Positions 1-4,808 of a DNA stretch of 5,649 bases are shown here, piece by piece (the stretch's first letter is position 1; every line of letters begins with the position of its first letter). A program made the translations under genes and the position numbers. The stretch lies in the NCBI GenBank assembly GCA_947302945.1, contig CAMYWZ010000082.1, positions 1-5,649 of the forward strand. The letters run 5' to 3'. The notes under the pieces are model-generated. The model saw only the letters and a list, made by a program, of their open reading frames with translations, was not told the DNA's origin and searched no databases. This stretch comes from an uncultured Bacillota bacterium (GTDB taxonomy: Bacteria > Bacillota > Clostridia > Peptostreptococcales > Anaerovoracaceae).

Positions 1-579
1 GCCGACGCCATCCGCGAAGTCTTTGCGGAAATAGACGCCGGGCAGGCCGCATCCCCAAAGCGCAGCAAAAGCACAAAGCCTCAGCCCCTGCGCGTTCTCA
101 TGGCCCTCGGACAGTGCGGCAACTCCATGACCGGCCTTACCGCCGGAAACTTCGAGCTGATCCTTCCCAAGGTGGACGACTGCCTGTCCCTGCTGATAGG
201 CTCCAACAAGGAAAAAGCCGCCCTCAACCTGCGCGACAAAGCCTTCTTCCTCACCATGGGCTGGCTCAGGGGCGAAAGCACCATCATGAGCCAGTACAAG
301 CAGTCCGTCGAAAAATACGGCGAGGACACCGCCCTCTCCATCATGGAGATGATGTACGAGCACTACGAGACCCTCGGCCTTATCGACACCGGCGCCGCCC
401 CCATAGACAGGCTTGTGGAAGAGACCAAAGAGATAGCCGAGCTTCTGGACCTTAAGCGCAAGGTCTACCCCGGCACCGTCAAATACATAGAAGAGCTGCT
501 CACAGGCCCCTGGTCCGAAGAGCGCTTCATAATAAAAAAGCCCGGCGAGTCCATCGCCGAGCAGGATTTCAGAGCCTGA
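1..579 (+). CDS. DUF1638 family protein, C-terminal 192 residues (5' end outside window)
   Basis: The reading frame is open from the first base and ends at TGA 577-579, so the gene starts upstream; the Met codon at base 100 is internal. The visible part matches what I know of DUF1638 (PF07796): LGQCGNSMTGL (residues 36-46), LPKVDDCLSLLIGS (55-68), the FFLTMGW block (82-88), YGEDTA (106-111), IDTGAAP (128-134), and the closing LLTGPWSEERFIIKKPGESI (166-185). A Lys/Ser-rich stretch (about 19-28) interrupts the domain just before the first block. No signal peptide or membrane segment is visible. The biochemical role of DUF1638 is not settled; it is often found near corrinoid methyltransferase and BadF-type activator genes in anaerobes (recalled, not searched). 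It converges on such an activator, with the two stop codons touching. Family call firm; function unknown. Confidence 0.85.
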   Translation, partial: ADAIREVFAEIDAGQAASPKRSKSTKPQPLRVLMALGQCGNSMTGLTAGNFELILPKVDDCLSLLIGSNKEKAALNLRDKAFFLTMGWLRGESTIMSQYKQSVEKYGEDTALSIMEMMYEHYETLGLIDTGAAPIDRLVEETKEIAELLDLKRKVYPGTVKYIEELLTGPWSEERFIIKKPGESIAEQDFRA

Positions 580-1386
580 TCAGATCTGCCTGTTTCTGCG
601 CGAACGGCTAAGATTCTCGAAGCCATAAAGCGCCGCGCCGTAAGCACCGTTCAGCTGCTGTATCTCAGAAGCCTTTACCGGCACGCCAAGCTCGTTTTCA
701 AGCGCCCTTATGACGCCTGTGTTTCTTGCTACGCCGCCCGACATGTAGACCGGGCCGCTGACGCCGAGCTTTCTGACAAGCGCCGCCGCCTTGACCGCCA
801 CCGCTGTATCTATGCCCCTGATAAGGCTCGGGATGTCCGCGCCTTCAGCGAGCTTCGCGATCACTTCGGACTCCGCGAAGACCGTGCAGGTGGCGCTGAT
901 GGGTATTATACCCTTAGCCCTTTCGTCGTAGTCCTTAAGCGTTGAAACGTCCACGCCAAAGACCTTTGCCATTACCTCCAGATACCTTCCGGTGCCGGAA
1001 GCGCATTTGTCGTTCATGAGGAAGTTGTTGAGCTTGCCCTGCTCGTTGATACTCATGATCTTGGCGTCCTGGCCGCCTATGTCGAGCAGTATGCGGGCTT
1101 CCGGGTACATGGCGTGCACTCCGCCGGCGTGCGCCTTGAGCTCGTTGATCATAAGGTCCGCCTGTTTAAAGCGGCTGCCTCCGACCCCTGTGGACACCGT
1201 CATAGCCAGGTCTTCCTTCTTTATGCCTGCGTCGGCAAGGCACTCATCGAAAGCCTTCTGCGGGCCTTCGGTACCCACGCCCTGCGTTACTATCGAGGTG
1301 CCGACGACTTCCGTCCCGTTCTTTATGATAACAGCCTTGGACGTCGTTGAACCAAGGTCTATACCCATGATGTATGTATCTGCCAT
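580..1386 (-). CDS. 2-hydroxyacyl-CoA dehydratase activator-like ATPase (BadF/BadG/BcrA/HgdC family)
   Basis: This 268-residue protein belongs to the ASKHA-fold activators that bridge a homodimer with one [4Fe-4S] cluster and use ATP to push an electron into a partner dehydratase or reductase. Seen: phosphate-1 loop GIDLGSTTSKA (8-18), GVGG (67-70), phosphate-2 loop LDIGGQDAKI (101-110), cluster Cys128 in KCASGTGR (127-134), second cluster Cys167 in SATCTVFAESEV (164-175), and adenosine motif SGGVARNTG (216-224). The Cys128/Cys167 pair matches the spacing known in Acidaminococcus HgdC. Length is normal (about 255-270) apart from a basic tail (SRSRRNR). The start is set by AGGAGG at 1393-1398, 6 nt from ATG. 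It has its own promoter (1448-1474) and diverges from a TetR gene. No dehydratase subunits are in the window, so the partner is unknown; it could equally be a reductase-type or corrinoid-protein activator. Confidence 0.9.
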   Translation of the reverse strand: MADTYIMGIDLGSTTSKAVIIKNGTEVVGTSIVTQGVGTEGPQKAFDECLADAGIKKEDLAMTVSTGVGGSRFKQADLMINELKAHAGGVHAMYPEARILLDIGGQDAKIMSINEQGKLNNFLMNDKCASGTGRYLEVMAKVFGVDVSTLKDYDERAKGIIPISATCTVFAESEVIAKLAEGADIPSLIRGIDTAVAVKAAALVRKLGVSGPVYMSGGVARNTGVIRALENELGVPVKASEIQQLNGAYGAALYGFENLSRSRRNRQI

Positions 1387-1392
1387 GATGCG

Positions 1393-1398
1393 CCTCCT
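1393..1398 (-). promoter_or_regulatory. ribosome binding site of the BadF/HgdC-like gene
   Basis: AGGAGG on the minus strand, 6 nt before the ATG at 1386. It fixes the start of the activator gene. Confidence 0.75.
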
Positions 1399-1447
1399 GC
1401 CCTTTCCGGGCCTTCTGCAGGCAAGATCGAAACCGTACTAATGTTAA

Positions 1448-1474
1448 GTTATAAGGGTTTTTGCTTTTTGTCAA
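1448..1474 (-). promoter_or_regulatory. predicted promoter of the BadF/HgdC-like gene
   Basis: On the minus strand a perfect -35 TTGACA (1469-1474) is followed after 15 bp by TATAAC (1448-1453). TAACTT at 17 bp is the alternative -10. Transcription would start near 1440, giving a leader of about 55 nt before the ATG. The -35 is strong; the short spacer leaves the exact -10 uncertain. Confidence 0.5.
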
Positions 1475-1518
1475 TAAGCTGCCAGAGATTTTTTCGTCGC
1501 CGCGCGATTTTTGTGATG

Positions 1519-1534
1519 AAATCTCCGGAGTTTT
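1519..1534. promoter_or_regulatory. 16-bp palindrome, candidate TetR-family operator
   Basis: The core CTCCGGAG (1523-1530) is a perfect 8-bp palindrome and the next bases outward extend it as AAAt...tTTT, so 14 of 16 positions are symmetric. It ends 4 bp before the tetR -10 hexamer (1539-1544) and lies about 45 bp upstream of the divergent gene's -35. TetR-family dimers bind such short inverted repeats and commonly repress their own promoter and a divergent neighbour. The symmetry and position are seen; binding is inferred. Confidence 0.4.
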
Positions 1535-1535
1535 C

Positions 1536-1544
1536 TGCTATAAT
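1536..1544 (+). promoter_or_regulatory. predicted extended -10 promoter of the TetR-family gene
   Basis: TGC followed by TATAAT (1539-1544) makes a perfect extended -10 element. No good -35 stands at 16-18 bp, which extended -10 promoters can tolerate. Transcription would begin near 1551, leaving a leader of about 26 nt that carries the ribosome site GAGGAG (1563-1568), 8 nt from the ATG at 1577. Confidence 0.6.
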
Positions 1545-1576
1545 AATTTAGAATCAATTTTAGAGGAGATTTTAGA

Positions 1577-2155
1577 ATGACTAAAGTCGAACAGAAACAG
1601 GCCGCAAAACGCCGGGAGATACTGATGGCGCTGCTCCCGGTCCTTGAAACGAAGACCCTCGAAGAGCTGTCCGTGCAGGACATCTGCGCCACAGCCGGCA
1701 TCTCGGTCGGCTCCTTCTACCATTACTTTGAGAACAAATCAGACATACTCGTGGCCCTCTTCACGCGGACCGACGCCTACATGGAAGAAGTGGCGTTCCC
1801 GCAGATGAACAGCGATGACGAGATAGAAAACATACGCGTCTTCGCGCGCTGCTGGCTGGAATACAACGAAAGCGACGGCCCGGAGCGTTCCAGGATGATA
1901 AGCTCCATAGCCGTCACCGACAAATCCATAGGCGGAGGCGTGCGCAGCCCCATACGCGCCCTCACAGAGCAGATAGCCCGCGGACAGAAAAAAGGCATCA
2001 TCGCGGACGATCTTCCGCCGGAAAAGGCAGCGGATCTCTTCATGATAGCGCTCCGCGGCATAGGGCTCGACTGGACCAGGAGAGGCGGAAGCTATTCGCT
2101 GACAGGGGTGGGGAAAGAGTATGTTGAACTGATGCTTAAGGCAATGAGGAAGTAA
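1577..2155 (+). CDS. TetR/AcrR family transcriptional regulator
   Basis: The product has 192 residues, typical for the family. The N-terminal DNA-binding domain is clear: helix 1 around residues 9-25, then the helix-turn-helix LSVQDICATAGISVGSFYHY (31-50) followed by FENKSDIL (51-58), with the family signature Gly-Ser-Phe-Tyr-x-Tyr-Phe-x-x-Lys. The rest (about 60-192) is an all-helical ligand and dimer domain that I cannot assign to a ligand. GAGGAG at 1563-1568, 8 nt from ATG, supports the start. It diverges from the BadF/HgdC-like activator across 190 bp holding both promoters and a palindrome next to its own -10, so self-repression and control of the activator are plausible inferences. It ends at a double-hairpin repeat and a terminator, so it is probably transcribed alone. 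Confidence 0.92.
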   Translation: MTKVEQKQAAKRREILMALLPVLETKTLEELSVQDICATAGISVGSFYHYFENKSDILVALFTRTDAYMEEVAFPQMNSDDEIENIRVFARCWLEYNESDGPERSRMISSIAVTDKSIGGGVRSPIRALTEQIARGQKKGIIADDLPPEKAADLFMIALRGIGLDWTRRGGSYSLTGVGKEYVELMLKAMRK

Positions 2156-2205
2156 CGCCTCATCCGGCCTTGCAGGCCACCTTCCCCCAAGGGGGAAGGC
2201 TTAAG
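2156..2205. repeat. double-hairpin intergenic repeat (dispersed Firmicutes type)
   Basis: Directly after the tetR stop lie two tandem hairpins: GGCCT (2166-2170) pairing with AGGCC (2174-2178) over a 3-nt loop, then CCTTCCCCC (2180-2188) pairing perfectly with GGGGGAAGG (2191-2199). The leading CTCATCC plus the two hairpins match, from memory, a short palindromic element scattered between genes in many gut Clostridia. Only one copy is in this window, so its repeat nature rests on recall. It may also help stop or stabilise the tetR transcript. Confidence 0.55.
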
Positions 2206-2214
2206 TGGAAAATT

Positions 2215-2243
2215 AAAAGGACCGGTTAGGACCGGTCCTTTTT
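2215..2243. terminator. bidirectional intrinsic terminator
   Basis: AAAAGGACCGG (2215-2225) pairs perfectly with CCGGTCCTTTT (2232-2242), an 11-bp stem with a 6-nt loop. On the plus strand the stem runs into TTTTT (2239-2243), ending tetR. On the minus strand its 3' arm ends in TTTT followed by AATTTT, ending the sortase operon, whose stop codon is at 2247-2249. One hairpin therefore serves both convergent units. Confidence 0.85.
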
Positions 2244-2246
2244 AAG

Positions 2247-3839
2247 TTACTTCTTTGCTGCTGTGTTGTACGCGGCTTCCAGAGCTTTGATCTGCTCTTT
2301 GAGCACCTGTTCTTCACCTTCCAGGGCTTTCTCCCTGTATCTGAGCATGCGCACGTCCACGACCCAGCATGCGACGGCGAGCACCCCCAGCAGCGGGGTG
2401 TACTGGTCTATGAGGACCATGGGTGTACTCATGTCCTCCGTGAGAACGAATACTACTATCGCGAGAATGACATCAACGATCTCGACAGAAAGACCCATCC
2501 TGAAACGCGTCGTGAAACGCTTTACCTGATAGAAGAGCTTTTCGACAGCGTCCGAATGATCCGGTACAGCAGCTGCTGCCGCTGCTTTGGCCTCGCGCAT
2601 CGAAGCGCCGTTGGCTGTCATCTCCTGGATGATGGCGAGCTGCTTCTTTTCGATCTCCGCCAATGTCTCTTCTCTTCTTTCGGCGAGCTCTTCCTTGCTC
2701 TTGTTGATCTTCCTCATGAGCGTTCTGCGCCCGTACTTATCCCTGAGATTCAGTATGGGGAGGACCAGATAAGCCGTAACGATCACCGACGCAAGGTTGA
2801 CCACTGCCCAGCACTTCTCTCCGTAGGCGTTTCCGCTCGTAGTGAACGGCTTGAGCAGCCTGTCTATGAGAGGAGGATCCGGATCCGGATCTATTATGAC
2901 CGGCGGATTGTCGGGGTCTACGAGCGGATCGTCCGGATTGCCCGGGTTGCCCGGGTCGACGATGGGCTGGCCCGGATCTGCCGGCGTTACGATCGGGTCT
3001 TCCGGCTTGGACATGTCGCGTTCGACAAGTTTTGCCATGACGACGAGCCTGCCGTTGGTATTGGCGCTGGCGCAGGTACTAAAGGCCGCGATCTTTTCGG
3101 CGCTGTTCATGGTGTCTGTATCTATCTGATAGCTGTGCGCCGCGATATAGGCTCTGAGGGCGTTAAGATCCCTGTCGCCTGTGGTGTAGATGGCACTTTC
3201 ATAGGCGTCCGTGTCCACTACTGCGAATGTCGTAATGTCGTAGACCTTGTCCGCAGTTACGATGACGCCCTCCCTGTGGCTGTTGAAATACGAGGCATCC
3301 TTGTACAGATCCAGACCGCCGAACATGGCCTTGTTGTCCATGTGGTGCCCGTATACTATGCTGTAATTGTCAGTAAGATCACCGCTGCTTCCGGCGGCCA
3401 GATAAATGGCACCGGTGAGGCTGTTGTTCTTCTGTATGTCATGGTATGCGTAGTAGTAGTCGTTGGGGCCCTGCATTACCGGGTAGTCCACATTTGTCTC
3501 GTAAAGCGTGAGCCAGAAGCGGTAGTCCGCGTTGAGAGCAGCCAGCGTATCCGCTCCTTCGAGCGGGGTGGCTCCGTTCTCGATTATCTCCGGTTTGTAC
3601 TGGAGCATCTCCCAGCTGTTGCCGAAAGCCTGGTTTTGAGTATAGAAAGAATCGTACAGCACGTAACCACTATACATTATGAGTGCGGCTGCAAGCAGTC
3701 CGGACAGCAATGAGAGAACGCTGCTGCCGGCGGCGGCTACGCTGCTTAATACGGAATTGACTGCGAGTTTTGAGGGCATCACAGCCTGGGGCACCGGGTT
3801 TTGAAATGCATCCGGTGTAGGCCTGTGCAGAACGGCCAT
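2247..3839 (-). CDS. class B-type sortase with Pro-rich linker, extra membrane segments and cytoplasmic coiled coil
   Basis: Sortases are surface cysteine transpeptidases that anchor proteins to peptidoglycan or polymerise pilins. Order seen in 530 residues: cytoplasmic tail 1-38; membrane segment about 40-62; sortase domain about 95-272 with FWLTLYETNVDYPVMQG (108-124), His165 in YGHHM, Cys256 in FSTCAS, Arg264 in NGRLVVMAKL; a Pro/Asp/Gly linker (279-323); membrane segment about 343-363; a basic, Lys/Glu-rich likely coiled coil (about 370-425); membrane segments about 451-467 and 479-496; a charged helix 497-530. The catalytic triad is intact. Class B sortases normally run 230-300 residues with one membrane segment, so the last 250 residues are extra. 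AGGAGG (3847-3852), 7 nt before ATG, sets the start. It lies 42 nt after the signal-peptidase-like gene in one operon. Polymerising or anchoring role undetermined. Confidence 0.88.
   Translation of the reverse strand: MAVLHRPTPDAFQNPVPQAVMPSKLAVNSVLSSVAAAGSSVLSLLSGLLAAALIMYSGYVLYDSFYTQNQAFGNSWEMLQYKPEIIENGATPLEGADTLAALNADYRFWLTLYETNVDYPVMQGPNDYYYAYHDIQKNNSLTGAIYLAAGSSGDLTDNYSIVYGHHMDNKAMFGGLDLYKDASYFNSHREGVIVTADKVYDITTFAVVDTDAYESAIYTTGDRDLNALRAYIAAHSYQIDTDTMNSAEKIAAFSTCASANTNGRLVVMAKLVERDMSKPEDPIVTPADPGQPIVDPGNPGNPDDPLVDPDNPPVIIDPDPDPPLIDRLLKPFTTSGNAYGEKCWAVVNLASVIVTAYLVLPILNLRDKYGRRTLMRKINKSKEELAERREETLAEIEKKQLAIIQEMTANGASMREAKAAAAAAVPDHSDAVEKLFYQVKRFTTRFRMGLSVEIVDVILAIVVFVLTEDMSTPMVLIDQYTPLLGVLAVACWVVDVRMLRYREKALEGEEQVLKEQIKALEAAYNTAAKK
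2875..2955. repeat. short tandem repeats coding the Pro/Asp linker
   Basis: Inside the sortase gene GGATCC occurs twice in tandem and then as GGATCT (2875-2892), coding Asp-Pro repeats. A perfect 9-bp tandem, TTGCCCGGG twice (2938-2955), codes Asn-Pro-Gly repeats. Both unit lengths are multiples of three, so copy-number change by slippage would lengthen or shorten the linker without breaking the frame. Confidence 0.7.
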
Positions 3840-3846
3840 GCGTATT

Positions 3847-3854
3847 CCTCCTTT
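3847..3854 (-). promoter_or_regulatory. strong ribosome binding site of the sortase fusion gene
   Basis: AAAGGAGG on the minus strand, 7 nt before the ATG at 3839, in the 42-nt gap after the upstream gene's stop codon. It indicates efficient, independent initiation of the second gene in the operon. Confidence 0.8.
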
Positions 3855-3881
3855 CCTTTGATCTTTATAGGCAGAACCTTT

Positions 3882-4517
3882 TTACAGGTTATTTCTTCTG
3901 AGTACTGTTATTACTGTGCCGACTATCTCGGACTTCTTGACCGGTCCGAAGAATCGGCTGTCCGTACCGCCGTCCCTGTGGTCCGACAGGACGAAGCATT
4001 CGTCCGCCTGGAGCGTGATCGGGAAGGTGGTAAAGCCTTCATATCTGGGCGTCTCGGTAGTGAAGATGTTGCTCTCGATGACGGTATTGTTGTTTACGAC
4101 CAGACGTCCTTCTTTGGTGATGTCTACTGTGTCTCCGCCCTTGGCAACAACACGGCAGACGTATAGCTGCTTTTTATTTCCGCTCAGCGGGGTGACCTTC
4201 TCCAGCACTATTATGTCCTGGGAATGCACGTCCTTGTCCAGCCTGTAGAACATGAGCATATCGCCTGCGTCGAGCCTGGGATACATATCTTCGTTCGGCA
4301 TGTGGGTGATGCCGATGATCTTGAAAAACAGCACCCATACTACCAGAATGAATACCACGAGCCTGAGGATAAAAGTCTGGTAGCGCCTTACGGCCTTCTC
4401 GGACCTGGCTACTTTTTTCTCCAGCTTTCTGGTTTCTTCTAATGTTTCCGCCTCTTCTTTTGCTTTGGTTTCAGCTGTCTGCGGTTTTTTCTTCTTGAAC
4501 AGATTGGACAGATCCAT
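3882..4517 (-). CDS. signal peptidase I (S26)-like protein lacking the Ser/Lys dyad; SipA-like pseudoenzyme
   Basis: The 211-residue protein has the type I signal peptidase layout: a charged cytoplasmic segment (7-46, Lys/Glu-rich, likely helical), one membrane segment (about 48-69), then the extracellular domain. Motifs align well, but the catalytic residues do not. In the S-M-x-P box the sequence is EDMYPRLDAGD (76-86), placing Asp77 where Ser belongs. In the K-R-V box it is YVCRVVAKGGDTVDI (119-133), placing Cys121 where Lys belongs. The GDNR...DSR box survives as SDHRDGGTDSRFFG (178-191). Streptococcus pyogenes SipA, needed for pilus polymerisation, likewise has Asp for Ser and has lost the Lys (Gly there), so a chaperone role with a sortase is the best inference. 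It is first in an operon with a class B-type sortase. GAGGAA (4527-4532), 9 nt from ATG, supports the start. Automated annotation would probably call it lepB. Confidence 0.88.
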   Translation of the reverse strand: MDLSNLFKKKKPQTAETKAKEEAETLEETRKLEKKVARSEKAVRRYQTFILRLVVFILVVWVLFFKIIGITHMPNEDMYPRLDAGDMLMFYRLDKDVHSQDIIVLEKVTPLSGNKKQLYVCRVVAKGGDTVDITKEGRLVVNNNTVIESNIFTTETPRYEGFTTFPITLQADECFVLSDHRDGGTDSRFFGPVKKSEIVGTVITVLRRNNL

Positions 4518-4532
4518 TGATACTGATTCCTC

Positions 4533-4544
4533 TTAAGTGATCAT
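4533..4544 (-). other. three-codon leader mini-ORF before the signal-peptidase-like gene
   Basis: On the minus strand, AAAGGAGG (4553-4560) stands 8 nt before ATG ATC ACT TAA. This ATG is 27 nt upstream of, and in frame with, the chosen start at 4517, but the TAA closes it. The TAA abuts the weaker ribosome site GAGGAA of the real gene. Ribosomes loading at the strong site could reinitiate downstream or occlude it. Translation is not shown by sequence alone. Confidence 0.4.
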
Positions 4545-4552
4545 GTGGTTTT

Positions 4553-4560
4553 CCTCCTTT
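4553..4560 (-). promoter_or_regulatory. strong Shine-Dalgarno serving the leader mini-ORF
   Basis: AAAGGAGG, 8 nt before the ATG at 4544. It is a better match to the 16S rRNA tail than the GAGGAA that directly precedes the following gene, which is what makes the start arrangement unusual. Confidence 0.55.
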
Positions 4561-4630
4561 ACATGGCCTATTATACATAGTGCCGCGTCCGCAAAAGCGT
4601 CCGGAGGAGGATGTTATTTGCTTTTATCCT

Positions 4631-4671
4631 GGGTACTTTTTATCTCCCACGACAAAACGAGGGCTGTACCC
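4631..4671 (-). ncRNA. possible folded 5' leader of the signal-peptidase-like/sortase operon
   Basis: Near the predicted transcript start the RNA can form a 6-bp outer stem, GGGTAC (4671-4666) with GTACCC (4636-4631). It encloses an inner hairpin of CCC-x-CG (4663-4658) with CG-x-GGG (4651-4646) and an A-rich stretch before the closing strand. It fits no riboswitch class I can name. With the rest of the leader (4518-4675, about 158 nt) there is room for regulation, but no terminator-like T run follows it. Confidence 0.25.
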
Positions 4672-4681
4672 CCACGCGCCA

Positions 4682-4710
4682 ATAATAGCACATCTTCCGT
4701 GACATTTCAA
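4682..4710 (-). promoter_or_regulatory. predicted promoter of the signal-peptidase-like/sortase operon
   Basis: On the minus strand -35 TTGAAA (4705-4710) is followed after exactly 17 bp by TATTAT (4682-4687), preceded by TGC (4688-4690), an extended -10. The A/T-rich tract 4711-4740 upstream could act as an UP element. The start point would be near 4675, giving a leader of about 158 nt. Confidence 0.7.
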
Positions 4711-4748
4711 GCATATAATTAAACTTTTTAAAAAAACTTTCCGGCGTT

Positions 4749-4779
4749 TTTACAGAAAGCCCCGCGGGTATGGTATAAT
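4749..4779 (+). promoter_or_regulatory. predicted promoter of the second class B sortase gene
   Basis: TATAAT (4774-4779) preceded by TGG (4771-4773) is a perfect extended -10. TTTACA (4749-4754) at 19 bp is the best -35. The start would be near 4786, so the leader is only about 23 nt, in contrast to the long leader of the divergent operon. The A/T-rich block 4711-4740 lies upstream of both promoters. Confidence 0.65.
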
Positions 4780-4794
4780 TAGGCGAAATTTCTG

Positions 4795-4800
4795 AAAGGA
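4795..4800 (+). promoter_or_regulatory. ribosome binding site of the second sortase gene
   Basis: AAAGGA, 8 nt before the ATG at 4809. It fixes the start of the sortase and leaves a basic N-terminus followed directly by the membrane segment. Confidence 0.65.
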
Positions 4801-4808
4801 CGCGCCGG

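Noticed and set aside
1547..1578. Direct repeat TTTAGAAT (1547-1554 and 1571-1578) in the tetR leader as a regulatory site.
   Set aside because: It is short and A/T-rich, and the second copy overlaps the start codon, so chance is a sufficient explanation.
2556..3713. A long plus-strand open frame (about 385 codons) opposite the sortase fusion gene.
   Set aside because: It is antisense to a gene with clear sortase motifs, a strong ribosome site and a terminator. Its translation shows no recognisable domain.
3875..3890. Inverted repeat AACCT/AGGTT over the stop codon of the SipA-like gene, as an attenuator or terminator.
   Set aside because: The stem is only 5 bp and A/T-rich, no T run follows on the minus strand, and the operon partner begins 42 nt later.
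4570..4575. TATAAT on the minus strand as a second, gene-proximal promoter for the SipA-like gene.
   Set aside because: There is no acceptable -35 at 16-18 bp and no TGn extension. The promoter at 4682-4710 is far better.
4585..4671. Resemblance of the leader to a c-di-GMP-I or preQ1 riboswitch (paired stems, A-rich stretch, GCGTCCG repeat).
   Set aside because: The conserved core sequences and stem order of those classes are not present. It is kept only as an unnamed candidate structure.
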